A DNA stretch of 64,000 nucleotides, from the NCBI RefSeq assembly GCF_002127215.1, contig NZ_NFUT01000001.1, positions 1-64,000 of the forward strand. The letters run 5' to 3'. Both the position numbers and the translations under genes were made by a program. Below, one piece after another: positions 59,507 through 64,000 of this stretch. The notes below the pieces were generated by a model, which worked only from the letters and a program-made list of their open reading frames with translations, searched no databases and had not been told where the DNA came from. Each line of letters starts with the position of its first letter. Positions within the stretch are counted from its first letter, which is position 1. The stretch comes from Hydrogenophaga sp. IBVHS2 (lineage in GTDB: Bacteria > Pseudomonadota > Gammaproteobacteria > Burkholderiales > Burkholderiaceae_C).

Positions 59507-59548
59507 CAAAAAACGCCCGATCGAAACGGGTTCGCTTTCGATTCGGGC
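59507..59548 (-). promoter_or_regulatory. terminator-like hairpin in the glpS leader (possible attenuator/operator)
   Basis: GCCCGATCGAAA (59515-59526) and TTTCGATTCGGGC (59536-59548) form a 12-base-pair stem with one bulged T and a 9-base loop. On the minus strand it is followed by G and TTTTTT (59508-59513). This is the form of an intrinsic terminator, placed just before glpS. The CGAAA/TTTCG arms could equally be a repressor palindrome. Confidence 0.6.
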
Positions 59549-59555
59549 ATTCTAT

Positions 59556-59582
59556 TGTTCGTTTATGTTCGTTTTTATTCGG
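59556..59582. promoter_or_regulatory. phased GTTCG repeats, predicted GlpR operator
   Basis: GTTCGTTTAT at 59557, GTTCGTTTTT at 59567 and TTCGGTATTT at 59578 recur every 10-11 bases, so all face one side of the helix. Further TTCG/CGAA units flank them (59503, 59522, 59531, 59537, 59620). DeoR-family GlpR proteins bind TTCG-containing repeats. The array lies in the glpS-glpR divergent gap and could control both directions. Confidence 0.6.
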
Positions 59583-59652
59583 TATTTACCCTGATCGGCG
59601 CTTTTCGGTTTTCCGATATGTTCGTGGCCCGGACCTTGCTGCCGCGCCTCCC

Positions 59653-60429
59653 ATGAACCTCAATCCCCGCCACACCGCCCTGCTCGACGAGGTGCGCGCC
59701 CACGGGCCGCAGACCATCGAGGCCCTGTCCGAGCGATTCGGCGTGACCCTGCAGACGGTGCGGCGCGACGTGCAGCGGCTGGCCGAGGCCGGCCTGCTGG
59801 CGCGCTTTCATGGCGGCGTGCGGCTGCCGAGCTCGACCACCGAGAACATCGCCTACCGCCAGCGCCAGGCCATGCAGGCCGAGGCCAAGCTGGCGATTGC
59901 CCGCGCCGTGGCGGCCCGCGTGCCCAACGGCTGCTCGCTCATCCTCAACATCGGCACCACCATCGAGGCGGTGGCCCGGGGCCTGCTGCGGCACCGCGGT
60001 CTGCGGGTCATCACCAACAACCTGCACATCGCCTCGCTGCTGAGTGCCAATCCGGACTGCGAGGTCATCGTGGCCGGCGGCCAGGTGCGCGGCGCCGACC
60101 AGGGCATCGTCGGAGAAGCCACGGTGGACTTCATGCGGCAGTTCAAGGTCGACATCGGCCTGATCGGCATCAGCGGCATCGAGGCCGACGGCACCCTGCG
60201 CGACTACGACTACCGCGAGGTGAAGGTGGCCCGCACCATCGTGGCGCAGTCGCGCGAAGTCTGGCTGGCGGCCGACCACACCAAGTTCAACCGCCCGGCC
60301 ATGGTGGAGCTGGCCCGGCTGGACGAGCTCGACCTGCTGTTCACCGACCGCGCCCCGCCCGCCCCCTTCGACCAGCTGCTGGCGCAGAGCCACGTGGAAT
60401 GCGTGGTGGCCGACAGCGATCCCGCCTGA
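59653..60429 (+). CDS. glpR: DeoR-family glycerol regulon repressor GlpR
   Basis: A 258-residue protein. An N-terminal DeoR helix-turn-helix ([30 protein letters not shown], residues about 20-50) precedes a sugar-phosphate-isomerase-like effector domain. That domain contains [38 protein letters not shown] and [10 protein letters not shown]. It probably responds to glycerol 3-phosphate and represses both glpSTPQUVD and glpRK. It is divergent from glpS across a repeat-rich gap, and 25 bases before glpK. Confidence 0.9.
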   Translation: MNLNPRHTALLDEVRAHGPQTIEALSERFGVTLQTVRRDVQRLAEAGLLARFHGGVRLPSSTTENIAYRQRQAMQAEAKLAIARAVAARVPNGCSLILNIGTTIEAVARGLLRHRGLRVITNNLHIASLLSANPDCEVIVAGGQVRGADQGIVGEATVDFMRQFKVDIGLIGISGIEADGTLRDYDYREVKVARTIVAQSREVWLAADHTKFNRPAMVELARLDELDLLFTDRAPPAPFDQLLAQSHVECVVADSDPA

Positions 60430-60454
60430 CATCCCCCTCTCCCGGATTGCCCGC

Positions 60455-61948
60455 ATGAGTTACCTGCTCGCCCTCGACCAAGGCACCTCCAGTTCGCGCA
60501 GCATCGTCTTCGACCGCGCCGGCCGCGTGGTCAGCATGGCGCAGCGCGAGTTCCGCCAGATCTACCCGCAGCCCGGCTGGGTGGAGCACGACCCGCGCGA
60601 CCTCTGGTCGACCCAGCTGGAGACCGCCCGCGAAGCCCTCAAGGGCGCCGGCCTGCGCGCCAGCGACATCCGGGCGGTGGGCATCACCAACCAGCGCGAG
60701 ACCACCGTGGTGTGGAACCGCCGCACCGGCGAGCCGGTCTACAACGCCATCGTCTGGCAGGACCGCCGCGCCGAAGACGCCTGCGCCCGTCTGCGCGAGG
60801 CCGGCCACGAGGCCCGGGTGCAGGCCCTCACCGGGCTGCGCATCGACGCCTACTTCTCCGGCACCAAGCTGCAATGGATCCTCGACCGGGTGCCCGGGGC
60901 ACGCGACGCCGCCGAACGCGGCGAGCTGGCCTTCGGCACGGTCGACAGCTGGCTGATCTGGCAACTGACCGGCGGCCGGCGCCATGTCACCGATCACAGC
61001 AACGCCGCGCGCACCCTGCTGTTCAACATCAACACCCAGCAGTGGGACGACGAACTGCTGGACCTGCTGCACATACCGCGCTCGCTCATGCCCGAATCGC
61101 TGCCGTCGAGCGCCGACTTCGGCACCCTGGATGCCCAGTGGCTGGGCGCCGAGCTGCCGATCGGCGGTGTGGCGGGCGACCAGCAGAGCGCCCTGTTCGG
61201 CCAGGCCTGCTTCCAGGCCGGCATGGCCAAGAACACCTATGGCACCGGCTGCTTCATGCTGATGCACACCGGCCATCGCTTCCAGACCAGCCAGAACGGC
61301 CTCATCACCACCGCCTGCGCCCAGCCGCCGGGCGCACCGCAGTTCGCGCTGGAGGGCAGCGTGTTCATCGGCGGCGCCGTGGTCCAGTGGCTGCGGGACG
61401 GGTTGCGGGCCATCGAGGCCAGCAGCGAGGTGCAGGCCCTGGCCGAAAGCGTGCCCGATGCCGGCGGCGTGATGCTGGTGCCGGCCTTCACCGGCCTGGG
61501 CGCCCCGTACTGGCAGCCGGAGGCGCGCGGCAGCATCACCGGGCTGACGCGCGGCACCACCATGGCCCACATCGCGCGGGCGGCGCTGGAGAGCATCGCC
61601 TTCCAGAGTGCGGCCCTGCTGGACGCCATGAGCCGCGATGCGGTGGCCGCCGGTGGCGTTCCGGTGACCGAACTGCGGGTGGACGGCGGCGCCTGCGTCA
61701 ACGACCTGCTCATGCAGATCCAGGCCGATCTGCTCGGCATACCGGTGGTCAGACCGGCGGTCGTGGAAACCACTGCCCTGGGTGCGGCCTACCTGGCAGG
61801 CCTGCACTGCGGCCTGTATGCCGGCCTGGACGAGCTGTCCGCCCAGTGGCGGGCCGAGCGCATCTTCCACCCCGACCTGTCGCGGGACGAGGCATCTGCC
61901 CGCATGGCCGCCTGGGAACACGCTGTGCGGCAGACCGTGGCCGCCTGA
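60455..61948 (+). CDS. glpK: glycerol kinase
   Basis: A 497-residue FGGY-family kinase making glycerol 3-phosphate from glycerol and ATP. Motifs: [46 protein letters not shown], the FGGY-type [14 protein letters not shown] and the ATP-site GAAYLAGL. Length is standard. It completes the pathway: import by GlpSTPQV, phosphorylation here, oxidation by GlpD. Confidence 0.97.
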   Translation: MSYLLALDQGTSSSRSIVFDRAGRVVSMAQREFRQIYPQPGWVEHDPRDLWSTQLETAREALKGAGLRASDIRAVGITNQRETTVVWNRRTGEPVYNAIVWQDRRAEDACARLREAGHEARVQALTGLRIDAYFSGTKLQWILDRVPGARDAAERGELAFGTVDSWLIWQLTGGRRHVTDHSNAARTLLFNINTQQWDDELLDLLHIPRSLMPESLPSSADFGTLDAQWLGAELPIGGVAGDQQSALFGQACFQAGMAKNTYGTGCFMLMHTGHRFQTSQNGLITTACAQPPGAPQFALEGSVFIGGAVVQWLRDGLRAIEASSEVQALAESVPDAGGVMLVPAFTGLGAPYWQPEARGSITGLTRGTTMAHIARAALESIAFQSAALLDAMSRDAVAAGGVPVTELRVDGGACVNDLLMQIQADLLGIPVVRPAVVETTALGAAYLAGLHCGLYAGLDELSAQWRAERIFHPDLSRDEASARMAAWEHAVRQTVAA

Positions 61949-61960
61949 ACGCCGACGGAC

Positions 61961-61979
61961 GTGGCGTCGCCCACGCCAC
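61961..61979. terminator. small GC hairpin between glpK and proC
   Basis: GTGGCGT and ACGCCAC form a 7-base-pair stem with a 5-base loop, 12 bases after glpK and 9 bases before the proC ATG. No T run follows, so it is at best a weak terminator or a leader structure. Confidence 0.3.
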
Positions 61980-61988
61980 AATGCGGGC

Positions 61989-62828
61989 ATGAACACCCGC
62001 ACCCTTCCTTCCGGCACTCCCCTCATCACCTTCATCGGCGGCGGCAACATGGCCAGCGCCATCATCGGCGGCCTGCTGCGTCAGGGCCACCCCGCCGAGG
62101 GCCTCCAGGTGGTCGAACCCTGGGACGAACAGCGATCCCGCCTCGCGGACCTGTTTCCGGGCGTGGCCCTGCACCCGGCGGCCGGCCCGGAGATGCAGCC
62201 CTCCGACATGGTCATCTGGGCCGTCAAGCCGCAGACCTTCCGCGAGGCGGCACTGGCCAGCGCCCCTTACCTGCAGGATGCCCTGCACCTGAGCGTGGCC
62301 GCCGGCATCACCACCGACAGCATGGCCGCCTGGCTGGGCACCGGCCGGATCGTCCGGGCCATGCCCAACACGCCGGCCCTGGTCGGACTGGGCATGACCG
62401 GGCTGTTTGCCCGCGACGATGCCGGCGACGAGGACCGTACCCTGGTCGAGCAGGTGGTGCGCACCACCGGTGAGCTGGCCTGGGTGCCGGTGGAGCAGGA
62501 TCTGGACGCGGTGACCGCCCTCTCCGGCTCCGGCCCGGCCTACGTGTTCTATTTCCTCGAAGCCATGCGCGACGCCGGCGAGAACATGGGTCTGTCGCCC
62601 GAGCTGGCGCTGCAGCTGGCCACCGGCACCTTCATCGGCGCCGCCACCCTGGCCCAGCGCTCGGACGATCCGCCGCAGATCCTGCGCGAGCGGGTCACGT
62701 CCAAGGGCGGGACCACCTACGCGGCCATCAGCACGCTGCAGGCGGCCCAGGTGAAGGAATCGTTCGAGCTGGCGCTGGAAGCCGCTCGCCGCCGGGCCGA
62801 GGAGCTGGGCCGCGAATACGGCCGCTGA
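61989..62828 (+). CDS. proC: pyrroline-5-carboxylate reductase
   Basis: A 279-residue enzyme for the last step of proline synthesis (P5C plus NAD(P)H to proline). The Rossmann motif TFIGGGNMASAIIGGLL starts at residue 14. AVKPQ, RAMPNTPALVGLGMTG and the C-terminal signature VTALSGSGPAYVFYFLEAM and SKGGTTYAAI follow. The start at 61989 fits the family; upstream in-frame sequence overlaps glpK and is not used. Confidence 0.96.
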   Translation: MNTRTLPSGTPLITFIGGGNMASAIIGGLLRQGHPAEGLQVVEPWDEQRSRLADLFPGVALHPAAGPEMQPSDMVIWAVKPQTFREAALASAPYLQDALHLSVAAGITTDSMAAWLGTGRIVRAMPNTPALVGLGMTGLFARDDAGDEDRTLVEQVVRTTGELAWVPVEQDLDAVTALSGSGPAYVFYFLEAMRDAGENMGLSPELALQLATGTFIGAATLAQRSDDPPQILRERVTSKGGTTYAAISTLQAAQVKESFELALEAARRRAEELGREYGR

Positions 62829-62849
62829 TCGCCCGCCGCGGGACCGCGC

Positions 62850-63728
62850 TCAGGCCAGCACCAGCGCGGTGCCGACGAACACGGTGAAACCCAGCCAGTG
62901 GTTGGCCCGGAAGGCGCGGAAGCAGCCCTCGCGGCTGCGGTCGGCGATCAGCCGCACATGCCAGACCACCTGGGCCAGTGCCACCAGCAGGGTCAGGCCC
63001 CAGGGCAATGGCCGGGCCTGCACCAGGGGCCAGAGCAAGGCCGTCCAGGCGGCAAGCCACACCAGATAGAAGACCGCGATGGCCGGCACGTCGGCCCGGC
63101 CCAGGGTGATGGCCGAGGTCTTCATGCCGATCTTCAGATCGTCGTCACGGTCGACCATGGCGTATTCGGTGTCGTAGGCCAGCACCCAGAACAGGTTGGC
63201 CAGCAGCAGGCCCCAGGCCAGGGGCGGCACCTGCTGCTGCACCGCTGCAAATGCCATCGGGATGCCGAAGCTGAAGGCCACGCCCAGCACCGCCTGCGGC
63301 ATGGACACGAAGCGCTTGGCATACGGGTAGACCAGCGTCACGGCCAACGCCGCGAACGACCACAGCACGGTCACCGTGTTGGTGGTGAGCACCAGGGCAA
63401 AGGCGACGAGCGCCAGGGTGGCACCCACCGCCAGGGCCTCGCGCACGCCCACCCGGCCGCTGGTGACCGGGCGCTGGGCGGTGCGCTTGACATGGCGATC
63501 GAAGTCGCGGTCGGCCACGTCGTTGATGCAGCAGCCGGCGCTGCGCATGAGCACCGTGCCCAGCGTGAACACCGCCACCAGGTGCCAGCCGGGAAAGCCT
63601 CCGGCCGCCAGCCACAGGGCGGCCAGCGTGGGCCACAGCAGCAGCAGCCAGCCGGCCGGCCGGTTCCAGCGGATCAGATCCAGGTAAAGGGCCAGGCGCG
63701 AGGGCGCTCCCATCGGTACCGTGGCCAT
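62850..63728 (-). CDS. ubiA: 4-hydroxybenzoate octaprenyltransferase
   Basis: A 292-residue membrane prenyltransferase that attaches the isoprenoid chain to 4-hydroxybenzoate in ubiquinone synthesis. Both Asp-rich motifs are present: [15 protein letters not shown] (about 88-102) and [17 protein letters not shown] (about 187-203), among eight or nine hydrophobic helices. [15 protein letters not shown] is the family N-terminus. The start overlaps the stop of the upstream LysR gene (TGATG), so they are probably co-transcribed. Confidence 0.96.
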   Translation of the reverse strand: MATVPMGAPSRLALYLDLIRWNRPAGWLLLLWPTLAALWLAAGGFPGWHLVAVFTLGTVLMRSAGCCINDVADRDFDRHVKRTAQRPVTSGRVGVREALAVGATLALVAFALVLTTNTVTVLWSFAALAVTLVYPYAKRFVSMPQAVLGVAFSFGIPMAFAAVQQQVPPLAWGLLLANLFWVLAYDTEYAMVDRDDDLKIGMKTSAITLGRADVPAIAVFYLVWLAAWTALLWPLVQARPLPWGLTLLVALAQVVWHVRLIADRSREGCFRAFRANHWLGFTVFVGTALVLA

Positions 63729-64000
63729 CAGGACAAGCGTTTGACGCCCGGCAGCTCGCAGGCGTAGATGGCGTTGCGCAGCTCGGCGATCGCCTCGTAG
63801 CGGGTGAAGCTGCGCCGCCAGGCCAGCACCACGCGGCGGGTGGGCGCCTCGCCCTGGAAGGGCAGGTAACGCACATAGGCCGAGTCGCCGAAGTCCTGAC
63901 CGGGGTTGGCCGCGCCCTCCAGCGCCGAGGTGGGCACCGACAGACGCGGCACCAGGGTCACCCCCATGCCGGCGGCCACCATGTGCTTGATGGTCTCCAG
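63728..64000 (-). CDS. oxyR: LysR-family regulator, probably OxyR (C-terminal part)
   Basis: The frame is open to the window edge and encodes the last 90 residues of a LysR-type effector domain. It contains [22 protein letters not shown], a block characteristic of OxyR, followed by [15 protein letters not shown]. The redox cysteines, which would confirm OxyR, are outside the window. An oxyR-like gene next to ubiA is known from Burkholderiales. Confidence 0.72.
   Translation of the reverse strand: METIKHMVAAGMGVTLVPRLSVPTSALEGAANPGQDFGDSAYVRYLPFQGEAPTRRVVLAWRRSFTRYEAIAELRNAIYACELPGVKRLS

Overview
The window is a GC-rich, densely packed chromosome segment of a motile betaproteobacterium, most likely of the order Burkholderiales. 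The pointers are the flagellar/chemotaxis gene order, the spc-alpha ribosomal cluster, a rhizobial-type glycerol ABC transporter locus, and a ubiA gene next to an OxyR-like regulator. I cannot name the genus from sequence alone. No insertion sequence, prophage, CRISPR array or rRNA gene is visible; one tRNA gene is present.

Layout. (1) 1-12.6 kb holds the flagellin 3' end and terminator, fliS-fliT behind a good sigma-28 promoter, fliE on the opposite strand, then fliF-G-H-I-J-K and fliL-M-N-O-P-Q-R, mostly with overlapping ends. (2) 12.6-14.6 kb: tail-to-tail with fliR lies a gene for a roughly 659-residue protein. It has LRR-like, ShET2/EspL-like (possible cysteine protease) and ankyrin-like segments, and is a candidate secreted effector. 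(3) 14.7-16.5 kb is a NarL-type regulator and its REC-bearing HisKA_3 kinase. (4) 16.5-22.4 kb is a chemotaxis block: a short CheZ-like protein, cheY, cheA, cheR, cheD and cheB, with sigma-28 promoters before the cheZ-like gene and cheY and no cheW. (5) 22.4-25.2 kb is a periplasmic cofactor-less SUOX-fold protein translationally coupled to a hybrid kinase. (6) 25.2-38.0 kb is a minus-strand signalling block: response regulator, PAS kinase, NMT1/SsuA-like lipoprotein, REC-kinase and a 2108-residue hybrid kinase joined by 4-base overlaps, plus another small regulator. (7) 38.1-42.4 kb holds a quinone-reductase-like MDR protein, a membrane MCP and a soluble PAS protein with a minimal MCP tip. 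(8) 42.6-51.9 kb is the spc/alpha ribosomal operon (rplN to rplQ, with secY, infA, rpmJ and rpoA) followed by initiator tRNA-fMet and a terminator. (9) 51.9-61.9 kb is the glycerol locus: glpS-T-P-Q-U-V-D on minus, glpR-K on plus. (10) 62.0-64 kb is proC, ubiA and the 3' end of an oxyR-like gene.

How it fits together. Regions 1-4 and the MCP genes build and steer the flagellum; sigma-28-like sites mark late genes (fliS-T, cheZ-like, cheY onward, one MCP). Regions 5-6 are an unusually rich set of phosphorelay proteins paired with periplasmic binding-type proteins, suggesting ligand-controlled signalling. The glycerol locus imports, phosphorylates and oxidises glycerol under a DeoR-family repressor. 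Its leader carries both phased TTCG repeats and a terminator-like hairpin.

All identifications rest on reading motifs, lengths and gene order by eye. No database search was run.
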